Assembly (NCBI GenBank): GCA_903920435.1
Contig: CAIXMB010000163.1
Location: forward strand, 1 to 64,000
DNA: 64,000 bases
Origin: an uncultured Actinomycetes bacterium
GTDB taxonomy: Bacteria > Actinomycetota > Actinomycetes > Actinomycetales > Microbacteriaceae
Reading direction: 5' to 3'
Below the pieces are notes generated by a model. That model did no database searches and was not told where the DNA came from. It saw only the letters and a list, made by a program, of their open reading frames with translations. The position numbers and the translations under genes are program-made. Shown in pieces: positions 46,634 through 55,379 of this stretch. Each line of letters opens with the position of its first letter. Within the stretch, counting starts at the first letter, position 1.

Positions 46634-49348
46634 GTGAAGCTCGTCATCGTCGAGTCGCCCACCAAGGCCAAGACGATCGGCCAGTACCTCGGCGACGGCT
46701 ATGAGGTGCAGTCGTCGGTCGGGCACATCCGCGACCTCATCGAGCCGAAGAACCTGCCGCCCGAGCTCAAGAAGGGCTCGCTCGGCAAGTTCTCCGTCGA
46801 CGTCGAGAACGGCTTCGAGCCGTACTACGTCGTGTCGGATGCGAAGAAGAAGACCGTCGCCGATCTGAAGCGCGCACTGAAGAATGCCGACGAGCTCTTC
46901 CTCGCAACTGATGAGGACCGCGAGGGCGAGGCCATCGCATGGCACCTCCTGCAGGAGCTCAAGCCCAAGGTCCCGGTCAAGCGCATGGTGTTCCACGAGA
47001 TCACCAAAGACGCCATCCAGCACGCCATCGACAACCCGCGCGAGCTCGACACCGCGCTCGTCGATGCGCAGGAGACCCGGCGCATCCTCGACCGCCTCTA
47101 CGGCTACGAGGTCTCACCGGTGCTGTGGCGCAAGGTCGGCCCCGGCCTCTCGGCGGGTCGCGTGCAGTCGGCGGCCACCCGTCTCGTCGTCGACCGCGAG
47201 CGGGAGCGCCTCGCGTTCGTCACTGCCGGCTACTGGGACCTCATCGCCCAGCTCGCACCCCAGGGCGACAGCCAGAGCTTCGAGTCGCGCCTCGTGCGCC
47301 TCGACGGCAAGCGCATCGCCGCGGGCCGTGACTTCGACGACCGCGGAAACCTCAAGGGCGACGCGGTGGTCATCGACGAGGCCGCCGCCCAAGCGCTCGC
47401 CGAGGGCCTGCGCGCTCCGTCGGTGAAGATCGCGGTGACGAGCGTCGAGTCGAAGCCGTACACGCGTCGGCCCGCCGCGCCGTTCACCACGTCGACGCTG
47501 CAGCAGGAGGCGGGCCGCAAGCTGCGCTTCTCCGCGCGGCAGACGATGAGTGTCGCGCAGTCGCTCTACGAGAACGGCTACATCACCTATATGCGAACCG
47601 ACTCGTCGTCGCTCTCGCAGCAGGCCATCGACGCAGCCCGGGCCCAGGCGCGCAAGCTGTACGGCGCCGAGACCGTTCCCGACTCCCCGCGCGTCTACAC
47701 GAGCAAGAGCAAGAACGCGCAGGAGGCGCACGAGGCGATCCGCCCGTCGGGCGACACCTTCCGCACCCCGAGCGAGCTGCAGTCGGTGCTGCGCGGCAAC
47801 GACTGGAAGCTCTACGACCTGATCTGGAAGCGCACCGTCGCCTCGCAGATGGCCGACGCCAAGGGTTCGACCGCGTCCATCACCATCGGCGCGGGCCCCG
47901 TCGCGAGCGGGTCCATCGCCGAGTTCGTCGCCACGGGCACGATCATCACGTTCCGCGGCTTCATGTCGGCGTACGAGGAGTCGCAGGACGAGGAGCGCAA
48001 CGCCGAGTCGTCCGAGCCCAAGGAGGCGAAGCTCCCGCCGCTCACCGAGGGCCAGGCGCTCAGCCTCGTGGATGTCGAGGCCAAGGGCCACGAGACCTCC
48101 GCCCCGCCGCGCTACACCGAGGCGAGCCTCGTCAAGACCCTCGAGGAGCTCGGCATCGGCCGGCCCTCGACCTACGCGTCGATCATCTCCACCATCATCG
48201 ACCGCGGCTATGTGACGCCGCGCGGCCAGGCCCTCGTGCCGAACTGGATCGCGTTCTCGGTGGTCCGCCTGCTGGAGGAGTACTTCGCCGACCTCGTCGA
48301 GTACGGCTTCACCGCGGGCATGGAAGACGACCTCGACCGCATCGCCGGCGGCGAGGAGGACCGGGTCGAGTGGCTCACGGGCTTCTACTTCGGCAACACC
48401 GGCCACCGCGGCCTGCGCACGGTCATCGACAACCTCGGTGAGATCGACGCGCGCGAGATCAACTCGATCCGCATCGCCGACGACGTCACCCTGCGCATCG
48501 GCAAGTACGGCCCCTACCTCGAGGCCCCGAGCGACGACCCCGAGAAGCCGCGCCGCGTCAACATCCCCCAGGAGCTCGCTCCGGATGAACTGACCGCCGA
48601 GAAGGCGCGCGAGCTGATCAACGCCCCGATCGTCGGCGACCGCGTCATCGGGGTCAACCCCGAGAACGGCAAGGAGATCGTCGCGAAAGACGGTCGCTTC
48701 GGCCCCTACGTTACCGAGCTCGAGCCGGAGCCCGAGGCCGTCGAGCCCGAGTACGTGCTCGACAAGAAGACCGGTGAGCTCAAGGAGAAGAAGGTCAAGA
48801 AGCCCGCAGCGGTCAAGCCGCGCACGGCCTCGATCTTCAAGTCGATGAACCTCGCCACCATCGACCTCGACACCGCCCTCGCGCTGCTCAACCTGCCGCG
48901 CGTCGTGGGCGTCGACCCCGAGACGGGCACCGAGATCCTCGCGCAGAACGGTCGCTACGGCGCCTACCTGAAGCGCGGCACCGACACCCGGTCGCTCGTC
49001 AGCGAGGACGACATCTTCGGTATCGACCTCGCCGGGGCGCTCGAGCTGTACTCGCAGCCCAAGTACGGCAACCGGGCGGCCTCCAGCGCACTCGCCGAGT
49101 TCCCGGAAGACCCGGTGAGCGGCAAGCCGATCAAGATCAAGGACGGCCGCTTCGGCGCCTACGTGACCGACGGAACGACGAACGCCACGATTCCCCGCGG
49201 AGAAGACGTGGAAGACATCGACTACGACCGCGCCGTGCAGCTGCTCGCCGACAAGCGCGCCAAGGGCCCGGCCAAGCCCAAGGCCAAGGCAGCGCCCAAG
49301 CGCAAGCCGGCCGCGAAGAAGGCCCCGGCGAAGAAGGCTGCCTCTTAG
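46634..49348 (+). CDS. topA: DNA topoisomerase I
   Basis: Type IA enzyme that relaxes negative supercoils, 904 residues. TOPRIM: KLVIVESPTKAKTIGQYLG and FLATDEDREGEAIAWHL; active-site Tyr in GYITYMRTDSS; ARKLYGAETV and SKNAQEAHEAIRPSG. The C-terminal part has repeated GRFGPYV/GRYGAYL modules instead of zinc fingers and ends in a Lys/Ala tail, as in mycobacteria. GTG start with TAGGAG upstream. TATGGT at 46575-46580 could be its -10. Confidence 0.97.
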   Translation: MKLVIVESPTKAKTIGQYLGDGYEVQSSVGHIRDLIEPKNLPPELKKGSLGKFSVDVENGFEPYYVVSDAKKKTVADLKRALKNADELFLATDEDREGEAIAWHLLQELKPKVPVKRMVFHEITKDAIQHAIDNPRELDTALVDAQETRRILDRLYGYEVSPVLWRKVGPGLSAGRVQSAATRLVVDRERERLAFVTAGYWDLIAQLAPQGDSQSFESRLVRLDGKRIAAGRDFDDRGNLKGDAVVIDEAAAQALAEGLRAPSVKIAVTSVESKPYTRRPAAPFTTSTLQQEAGRKLRFSARQTMSVAQSLYENGYITYMRTDSSSLSQQAIDAARAQARKLYGAETVPDSPRVYTSKSKNAQEAHEAIRPSGDTFRTPSELQSVLRGNDWKLYDLIWKRTVASQMADAKGSTASITIGAGPVASGSIAEFVATGTIITFRGFMSAYEESQDEERNAESSEPKEAKLPPLTEGQALSLVDVEAKGHETSAPPRYTEASLVKTLEELGIGRPSTYASIISTIIDRGYVTPRGQALVPNWIAFSVVRLLEEYFADLVEYGFTAGMEDDLDRIAGGEEDRVEWLTGFYFGNTGHRGLRTVIDNLGEIDAREINSIRIADDVTLRIGKYGPYLEAPSDDPEKPRRVNIPQELAPDELTAEKARELINAPIVGDRVIGVNPENGKEIVAKDGRFGPYVTELEPEPEAVEPEYVLDKKTGELKEKKVKKPAAVKPRTASIFKSMNLATIDLDTALALLNLPRVVGVDPETGTEILAQNGRYGAYLKRGTDTRSLVSEDDIFGIDLAGALELYSQPKYGNRAASSALAEFPEDPVSGKPIKIKDGRFGAYVTDGTTNATIPRGEDVEDIDYDRAVQLLADKRAKGPAKPKAKAAPKRKPAAKKAPAKKAAS

Positions 49349-49974
49349 TGGACAAGCCCGGGGCCGGTCTGTTCATCACCCTCGAGGGCGGCGACGGGTC
49401 GGGCAAGTCGACGCAGTCGGCCCTGCTCACCGAGTGGCTCACGGATGCCGGGCACACCGTGCTCGTCACCCGCGAGCCCGGCGGCACGCCCCTCGGCGAG
49501 GAGCTGCGCGAGATCGTGCTGCACCGCCGCGGCGACATCGCCCCGCGCGCGGAGGCCCTCATCTACGCGGCCGACCGCGCTCACCACATCGCGACGAAGG
49601 TGCGGCCGGCCCTCGAGCGCGGCGAGATCGTCGTGCAGGACCGCTACCTCGACTCGTCGGTGGCCTACCAGGGCGCGGGCCGGGTGCTCGACGGCACCGA
49701 GATCCGCAACCTCTCGCTCTGGGCGACGGAGAACCTGCTGCCCGACCTGACGATCCTGCTCGACCTCCCGGAGGACGACGGGCGCGACCGCCTCGCCGAG
49801 CGGACCAAGTACGACAGGCTCGAGGCCGAGGCCGCCGACTTCCACGCGCGCGTGCGCGCCGCCTACCTCGGCCTCGCTGAGGCCGAGCCCGGCAGGTTCC
49901 TCGTGCTGGATGCGCGCCAGCCCCGCGAGGTCATCGCGGCCGCCGTTCGGGAGCGCGTCGGCTCCCTGCTTTAG
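49348..49974 (+). CDS. tmk: Thymidylate kinase
   Basis: Converts dTMP to dTDP. P-loop FITLEGGDGSGKSTQSALL, TREPGGTPLGEELR, the DR motif VQDRYLDSSVAYQGAGR and a short Arg-containing lid. 208 residues, normal. GTG shares the last base of the topA stop. topA-tmk-holB is a common actinobacterial order. Confidence 0.95.
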   Translation: MDKPGAGLFITLEGGDGSGKSTQSALLTEWLTDAGHTVLVTREPGGTPLGEELREIVLHRRGDIAPRAEALIYAADRAHHIATKVRPALERGEIVVQDRYLDSSVAYQGAGRVLDGTEIRNLSLWATENLLPDLTILLDLPEDDGRDRLAERTKYDRLEAEAADFHARVRAAYLGLAEAEPGRFLVLDARQPREVIAAAVRERVGSLL

Positions 49975-49983
49975 GCTTGCCCC

Positions 49984-51183
49984 ATGGCCGCCGTCTGGGA
50001 TGAACTGACCGGGCAGGCCGACGCCATCGCGATCGTCGAGGCCGCGGCATCCGCGTCCGCGATCGGCGGCAGCGACGACTCGTCGATGACGCACTCGTGG
50101 CTCATCACGGGCCCGCCCGGGTCTGGCCGGTCCAACCTCGCCTACGCCTTCGCGACGGCGCTCCTGAGCCCCGGCAACCCGGAGGGCGACGCCGCCGCGG
50201 CACGCCAGGTCGCTGCGCGCACCCATCCCGACCTCGCCGTGCTCGCCACCGAGCGGGTCATCATCCCCATTGACGAGGTGCGCGAGCTCGTCGCCACATC
50301 GCAGTTCTCGCCGTCGGTGGCGCGCTTCCGGGTGATGATCATCGAAGACGCCGACCGGATGGTCGAGCGCACCTCCAACGTGCTGCTCAAGGCGCTCGAG
50401 GAGCCGCCGCCCCGCACGGTGTGGATCCTGTGCGCGCCGAGCGAGGCCGACCTCATCCCGACGATCCGCTCCCGCGTGCGCACCGTGCGGCTGCGCGTGC
50501 CCGACGTCGAGGAGGTCGCGGCGCTGCTCGAGCGCCGGGATGGCGTCGAGCCGGCCGTGGCGCTCCGGGCCGCGCGCGAGGCGCAGTCGCACATCGGCAT
50601 GGCCCATCGGCTCGCCACGAACGCCGAGGCACGGCAGCGGCGCGAGCGCACGCTCGACCTCGCGCTGGGCATCCGTTCGGTGTCGTCGGCGGTGCTCGCC
50701 GCCGCGTCGCTGCACGAGCTCGCGAAGGCCGATGCCGATGCGATCACCGAGGAGAAGGACTCTCAGGAGCGCGACGCCGCGCTTCGCTCGCTGGGCATCG
50801 AGCCGGGGGGCACCATTCCCGCCGCGCTCCGCAGCCAGCTCAAGACCCTCGACGAGGATCAGAAGCGCCGCGCCACCCGCAGCCTGCGCGACGGCATCGA
50901 CCGCATCCTCGTCGATCTGCTGTCGCTCTACCGCGACATCCTGCTGCTGCAGCTGGGTGCGCCGGGCGAGCCCATCAACGTGCGCATCCTCGACCGTCTC
51001 GAGGTGGCGGCGGCGGAGTGCACCCCGGTCGAGACCCTCGCCACCATGGATGCGATCGGCACGGCCCGCGAGCGCATCGAGAGCAACGTGTCGCCGACGC
51101 TCGCGCTCGAGGCGATGCTCGTCAGCGCAATCAGAAACAGTGCGATCAGAACCAGTGCCGTCAGGAATGGAACCGCCCGATGA
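49984..51183 (+). CDS. holB: DNA polymerase III subunit delta'
   Basis: Clamp-loader subunit, 399 residues. P-loop-like GPPGSGRSNLAYAFATALL has Arg where ATPases have Lys, as expected for the non-hydrolysing delta prime. Then VRELVATSQFSPSVARFRVMIIEDADRM, SNVLLKALEEPPPRTVWILCAPSEADLIPTIRSRVRTVRL. The C-terminus ends in three copies of a five-residue unit (SAIRN, SAIRT, SAVRN). TAGGCT six bases before the ATG suggests a leaderless internal promoter. Overlaps the next gene as ATGA. Confidence 0.93.
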   Translation: MAAVWDELTGQADAIAIVEAAASASAIGGSDDSSMTHSWLITGPPGSGRSNLAYAFATALLSPGNPEGDAAAARQVAARTHPDLAVLATERVIIPIDEVRELVATSQFSPSVARFRVMIIEDADRMVERTSNVLLKALEEPPPRTVWILCAPSEADLIPTIRSRVRTVRLRVPDVEEVAALLERRDGVEPAVALRAAREAQSHIGMAHRLATNAEARQRRERTLDLALGIRSVSSAVLAAASLHELAKADADAITEEKDSQERDAALRSLGIEPGGTIPAALRSQLKTLDEDQKRRATRSLRDGIDRILVDLLSLYRDILLLQLGAPGEPINVRILDRLEVAAAECTPVETLATMDAIGTARERIESNVSPTLALEAMLVSAIRNSAIRTSAVRNGTAR

Positions 51184-52709
51184 AACGTCCGCTGGTCGCT
51201 GCCGCCCTCGCCCTGGCCGTCGTGCTGCCGCTCAGCGGGTGCATCTCGTGGTTCCTGCCGCCGACCGCCAGCTCGACCTCGACCCCGACGGGGGAGGACG
51301 TGCCCGCCGCCCTCGCGCCCTACTACGGCCAAGTGCTCACCTGGAAGAGCTGCAACGGCAGCATGCAGTGCTCGACCGCGAAGGCGCCCCTCGACTGGGC
51401 CGACCCGAGCGCGGGCGACATCGAGCTCGCCCTCATCCGCCACCCCGCGACGGGCACGCGCCTCGGCTCGCTGCTCGTCAACCCGGGCGGCCCCGGCGGC
51501 TCCGGCTTCGACTTCATCAAAGACAGCGTCGACTACGCCACGGATGCCCGCCTCCAGTCCAGCTTCGACATCGTGGGCTTCGACCCTCGCGGCGTGAACC
51601 GCTCCACCCCGGTCACGTGCTACCGCGACCCCGCCGAGCTCGACGCCTACCTCTACGACATCTACCCGGGAACGCCCGGCAGCGACGAGTGGCTCGCCGC
51701 CGCCAACGCGACCATGAAGGCGTTCGGCGAGCGGTGCCTCGAGCTCACCGGACCGCTGCTCGGCGACGTCGACACCCCGAGCGCCGCGCGCGACCTCGAC
51801 ATGCTGCGCGCCGCCCTCGGCGACACGACGCTGAACTACCTCGGCTACTCGTACGGCACGCTGCTCGGCCAGGTCTACGCGGAGCTGTTCCCCGGCAAGA
51901 CCGGCAGGCTCGTGCTGGACGGCGCCGTGGACCCTGCGGCGAGCGACTTCGACGGCACCGCGACGCAGGCCAAGGGCTTCGAGAGCGCCCTCACCGCGTT
52001 CCTCGAAGACTGCGCCGACCAAGACGACTGCCCGTTCACGGGCTCGACCGCGCAATCGCTCGCGACGATCCGCGCGCTGCTCGACAGCCTCGATGCGAGC
52101 CCCCTGCGCAGCACCACCGACGACCGCCAGCTCGGCAGCAGTGCCATGTTCATCGCGATCATCTACCCGCTCTACAACCAGGGCAGCTGGCCCACCTTGC
52201 GCCAGCTGTTCGCCGAGGTGTTCCAGGGCAACTCCGACCTCGCCTTCCGGTTGGCCGATGCGTACAACGGGCGCAACCCCGACGGCACGTACGAGAACAA
52301 CCAGACCGAGGCGTTCATCGCCATCAACTGCCTCGATGCGCACGGCGACGGCAACGTCGAGCAGATGCGCCAGGAGGCCGCCGAGCTCAAGAAGATCGCG
52401 CCCGTGTTCGGCCCGCAGATGTCGTGGGGTGGCACCGGATGCCCGAACTGGCCGGTAGCGGCCAAGCGCGACCGCGTGCCGATCGTGGCCGCCGGGTCGT
52501 CCGACATCCTCGTGGTGGGAACGACGAACGACCCCGCCACCCCGTACACGTGGGCGCAGACCGTCGCCGCGACCCTGCAGAACGGGCACTTGATCACGTA
52601 CACGGGCGAGGGGCACACCGCCTACAACAAGTCGAACTCGTGCGTGAACGACGCCGTCGACGACTACTTCATCGACGGAACAGTCCCCACCACCGACCCG
52701 CAGTGCTAG
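51180..52709 (+). CDS. Secreted alpha/beta-hydrolase lipoprotein, tripeptidyl-aminopeptidase family, copy 1
   Basis: 509 residues. Signal peptide with lipobox LPLSGC. Oxyanion segment LLVNPGGPGGSGFDF, FDIVGFDPRGVNRSTPVTCY, nucleophile Ser in LNYLGYSYGTLLGQVYAELFPGKTGRLVLDGAVDP, acid in TTNDPATPY and His in GEGHTAYNKSNSCVNDAVDDYF. This is the SlpD/E and tripeptidyl-aminopeptidase plan, probably releasing peptides outside the cell. Coupled by ATGA to holB. A close paralogue follows after 35 bases. Confidence 0.88.
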   Translation: MKRPLVAAALALAVVLPLSGCISWFLPPTASSTSTPTGEDVPAALAPYYGQVLTWKSCNGSMQCSTAKAPLDWADPSAGDIELALIRHPATGTRLGSLLVNPGGPGGSGFDFIKDSVDYATDARLQSSFDIVGFDPRGVNRSTPVTCYRDPAELDAYLYDIYPGTPGSDEWLAAANATMKAFGERCLELTGPLLGDVDTPSAARDLDMLRAALGDTTLNYLGYSYGTLLGQVYAELFPGKTGRLVLDGAVDPAASDFDGTATQAKGFESALTAFLEDCADQDDCPFTGSTAQSLATIRALLDSLDASPLRSTTDDRQLGSSAMFIAIIYPLYNQGSWPTLRQLFAEVFQGNSDLAFRLADAYNGRNPDGTYENNQTEAFIAINCLDAHGDGNVEQMRQEAAELKKIAPVFGPQMSWGGTGCPNWPVAAKRDRVPIVAAGSSDILVVGTTNDPATPYTWAQTVAATLQNGHLITYTGEGHTAYNKSNSCVNDAVDDYFIDGTVPTTDPQC

Positions 52710-52744
52710 TGCCCCGCCGGGAGGCGCCCCGCTAGGCTCGCTTC

Positions 52745-54289
52745 GTGGCCATGGCAAACCTGATCCGTTCTCGCGCCCCCTTCGTCGTGGGCGCCACCGC
52801 GCTCGTGCTCCTGATGTCCGGTTGCTTCTTCGGGGTGCCGAAGCCGACGACCGTGACGCCGGACTCCGACGTCTCGGCGGAACTCGCGCCGTACTACCAG
52901 CAGCAGGTCACCTGGAAGGACTGCGGCAACGGTGCCCAGTGCGCGACCGTGATCGCGCCGATGGACTGGGCCAACCCGTCGTCCGACACCGATATCACCC
53001 TCGCCCTTGCCCGGCACGGCGCTAAGGGCACCAAGCTCGGCTCGCTCTTCGTTAACCCGGGCGGCCCCGGGGCATCCGGCTACGACCTCGTGCATGACGA
53101 CGTCGACTTCGCCGTCGATAAGACTCTGCAGCAGAACTTCGACGTCATCGGTTGGGACCCCCGCGGGGTCGGGCGCTCGACCCCCGTCACCTGCTACGAC
53201 GCCCCCGAGCTCGACAACTACATCTACGGGCTGCCCGCAGACCCGGTCGGCAGTGACGCGTGGCTCGCCGAGGTGACCCAGAGCGCCGTGGACTTCGGCC
53301 AGGCGTGCCTCGAGAACACGGGCCCGGTGCTGCAGTTCATCGACACCCAGAGCACCGTGCACGACCTCGACATGCTTCGGTCGATCGTCGGCGACAAGAA
53401 GCTCAACTACCTCGGCTACTCGTACGGCAGCGACATCGGCTCGTACTACATCGAGAATTTCCCCGACAAGGTCGGCCGCATCGTGCTCGACGGTGCCACC
53501 GACTCGTCGATCTCGGTGTTCGAGGTGGGGCTCGTGCAGACCGCGGGCTTCCAACTCGCGCTGGAGAACTACATCACCGCGTGCCCGACGATGTTCCCCG
53601 ACGACTGCCCGTTCCTCGACGGCAAGGATGCGGCGCTCGCCACGATCCGCGGGCTGTACGACCGGTACGACGCGACCCCGGTCGAGGCGCCCGACGGCCG
53701 CATGATGGACGCCGGCGTGCTCGACACCGCGATGAGCATGGCGCTCTACTCGCAGGACTCGTGGAGCTTCCTCAACGACCTCTTCACCGAGGCCGAGCAG
53801 GGCGTCACCGACACGGCGTTCTTCCTGGCCGACTACTACTACGGCCGCGACTCCGACGGCACGTACGCCGACAACTCGCTCGAGGCGTTCATCGCGATCT
53901 ACTGCGTGGACTACCCGGTGGAGACCGACCCCGCGGTGCTCGCGCAGCAAGAGGTCGAACTGCAGGCGGCATCCCCGACGACGTACCGGGCGTTCCCGCC
54001 CACCGGCGACCTCACCTGCGGCAACTGGCCGTACAAGTACACCGGTCCGCCGCTGACCGAGCTCACCGGCAAGGGCGCCCCCGACGTGCTCATCGTCTCG
54101 ACGACGGGCGACCCTGCGACGCCGTACCAGTGGGGTGTCGCCCTGTCGAAGCAGCTCGAGAGCGCCCACCTCATCACCTACAACGGCGAGGGGCACACGG
54201 CGTACAACAAGTCGAACTCGTGCGTGGATGACGCCGTCGACGACTACTTCACGAAGGGAACGGTCCCCGCGGCCGACCCCAACTGCTGA
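52745..54289 (+). CDS. Secreted alpha/beta-hydrolase lipoprotein, tripeptidyl-aminopeptidase family, copy 2
   Basis: 514 residues, lipobox LLMSGC. Same catalytic plan: FVNPGGPGASGYD, IGWDPRGVGRSTPVTCY, GYSYGSDIGSYYIENFPDKVGRIVLDGA, TGDPATPYQW and GEGHTAYNKSNSC. It differs mainly in the mid-region lid (residues about 230-400), so its substrate range may differ. TAGGCT six bases before the GTG gives it its own leaderless promoter; ATG at 52751 is an alternative start. Confidence 0.88.
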   Translation: MAMANLIRSRAPFVVGATALVLLMSGCFFGVPKPTTVTPDSDVSAELAPYYQQQVTWKDCGNGAQCATVIAPMDWANPSSDTDITLALARHGAKGTKLGSLFVNPGGPGASGYDLVHDDVDFAVDKTLQQNFDVIGWDPRGVGRSTPVTCYDAPELDNYIYGLPADPVGSDAWLAEVTQSAVDFGQACLENTGPVLQFIDTQSTVHDLDMLRSIVGDKKLNYLGYSYGSDIGSYYIENFPDKVGRIVLDGATDSSISVFEVGLVQTAGFQLALENYITACPTMFPDDCPFLDGKDAALATIRGLYDRYDATPVEAPDGRMMDAGVLDTAMSMALYSQDSWSFLNDLFTEAEQGVTDTAFFLADYYYGRDSDGTYADNSLEAFIAIYCVDYPVETDPAVLAQQEVELQAASPTTYRAFPPTGDLTCGNWPYKYTGPPLTELTGKGAPDVLIVSTTGDPATPYQWGVALSKQLESAHLITYNGEGHTAYNKSNSCVDDAVDDYFTKGTVPAADPNC

Positions 54290-54297
54290 GCGCAATT

Positions 54298-54312
54298 TTG
54301 CAGACTGTGCAA
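54298..54312. promoter_or_regulatory. Inverted repeat before the TetR gene
   Basis: TTGCA-GACTG-TGCAA is centred 19 bases before the regulator start and overlaps the likely promoter region (AATAGT at 54314-54319). It has the usual form of a TetR autoregulatory operator. Confidence 0.55.
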
Positions 54313-54323
54313 GAATAGTTGAC

Positions 54324-54959
54324 GTGACCATCGATACCGCCGAACCCGGGCTGCGCGAGCGCAAGCGCCTCGCCACCCGGCGCGCGATCCAGGTCGCGGT
54401 GCTCGAACTGCTCGCCGAGCGCGGGCTCGACGGCGTGACCGTCGACGACATCAGCCGCGAGGCAGACATCTCGCCGCGCACCTTCTTCAACTACTTCGCC
54501 TCCAAAGAAGAGGCGATGATCGGCGACTCGCCCGAGTTGCCCGAGCAGGTCTATCTCGACGGGTTCCTCGACGGCCACGGCACCGTGCTCGACGACCTCG
54601 CCGTGCTGCTGCGCCATGCCGGCGACCGCTCGACGACGGATGCCGAGATGCTGCAGCTGAGGCACCGGCTCGTCAAGCAGTACCCCCAGCTCTTCGCCAT
54701 GCGCATGGCCTCGTTGCGCGCGTTCGAGGAGAGCGTGGGCGAGGTCGTCGCGCAACGCCTCGCCCGTGACGAGCCCGCGCTCGCCGCCGACCCCGAGGCG
54801 CGCGCGAGCAAGGCGCGGCTCATCACCCTCGTCGCATTCGCCGCGATGAAGCACGCGTGGGCCGCCTGGGCGCACAGTGAGCGGCCCGGACTCCTGGGCG
54901 ATCGGCTCGACGACTCGTTCACGCAACTCCGCGACCTGTTTGCGTCGGAGCATCCCTGA
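54324..54959 (+). CDS. TetR-family transcriptional regulator
   Basis: 211 residues. The N-terminal HTH is LRERKRLATRRAIQVAVLELLAERGLDGVTVDDISREADISPRTFFNYFASKEEAM, and the remainder is a helical ligand domain with HAWAAWAHSE near the end. GTG start. An inverted repeat upstream suggests self-repression. Ligand unknown; nearest genes are the hydrolases upstream and tRNA-Thr downstream. Confidence 0.9.
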   Translation: MTIDTAEPGLRERKRLATRRAIQVAVLELLAERGLDGVTVDDISREADISPRTFFNYFASKEEAMIGDSPELPEQVYLDGFLDGHGTVLDDLAVLLRHAGDRSTTDAEMLQLRHRLVKQYPQLFAMRMASLRAFEESVGEVVAQRLARDEPALAADPEARASKARLITLVAFAAMKHAWAAWAHSERPGLLGDRLDDSFTQLRDLFASEHP

Positions 54960-55002
54960 TCATCGGCTAAGCTTTCATGCTGTGCCTCGGGAAACCGGGC
55001 CC

Positions 55003-55075
55003 GCCGCCTTAGCTCAGTCGGTAGAGCATCTCACTCGTAATGAGAAGGTCAAGAGTTCGATTCTCTTAGGCGGCT
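55003..55075 (+). tRNA. tRNA-Thr (anticodon CGT)
   Basis: 73 bases folding as a full cloverleaf: acceptor GCCGCCT with AGGCGGC, D-arm GCTC..GAGC, anticodon stem TCTCA/TGAGA with loop CTCGTAA, T-arm AAGAG-TTCGATT-CTCTT, discriminator T. Anticodon CGT reads ACG. CCA is not encoded. TAAGCT at 54968-54973 may be its -10. Its A37 context makes it a substrate of the Tsa t6A enzymes encoded in the same window. Confidence 0.96.
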
Positions 55076-55379
55076 CCGTATTTATGGCGCGACCTTCGCA
55101 CGCTTGCGCTGCAGGCCATGCGGACCTTGTGACCGGAGGCGGTGACCGCGGCGGGCGCATGACGTCAGAGGGTCCGCACGGGCATCCGGTGAGCGCGAAG
55201 CTGCGCGGCATCCGCCAATCGTGTCCTCCATAGTGCGGACAGGGGTACAGGATCGTGCCCCCAGTGTGCGGGTGAACACACTCGTTTGTACCCCCGTTCG
55301 CTTGCCGGGTACCCCGGGCGGCCCTACGTTTAGTCGCAGAAACACCAAAGGGGCGATCGCCCGTGGCCCGGGGGTACTG
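55076..55379. other. 304-base spacer between tRNA-Thr and the CAP-like gene with nested inverted repeats
   Basis: No gene is supported. An outer inverted repeat GGGGTACA (55242-55249) and TGTACCCC (55287-55294) encloses an inner hairpin AGTGTG-N8-CACACT (55263-55282). The candidate promoter follows at 55302, so this structure is upstream of the transcript and more likely a binding site than a riboswitch. A 12-base palindrome GGGCGATCGCCC lies near 55351. Confidence 0.5.
55302..55330 (+). promoter_or_regulatory. Candidate promoter of the CAP-like gene
   Basis: TTGCCG at 55302-55307 and TACGTT at 55325-55330, 17 bases apart. The expected transcript begins near 55337 and has a leader of about 43 bases. 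Confidence 0.5.

Noticed and set aside
55076-55379. c-di-AMP-type riboswitch upstream of the CAP-like gene
   Set aside because: The conserved core of that RNA class was not found and the best promoter lies downstream of the paired segments.
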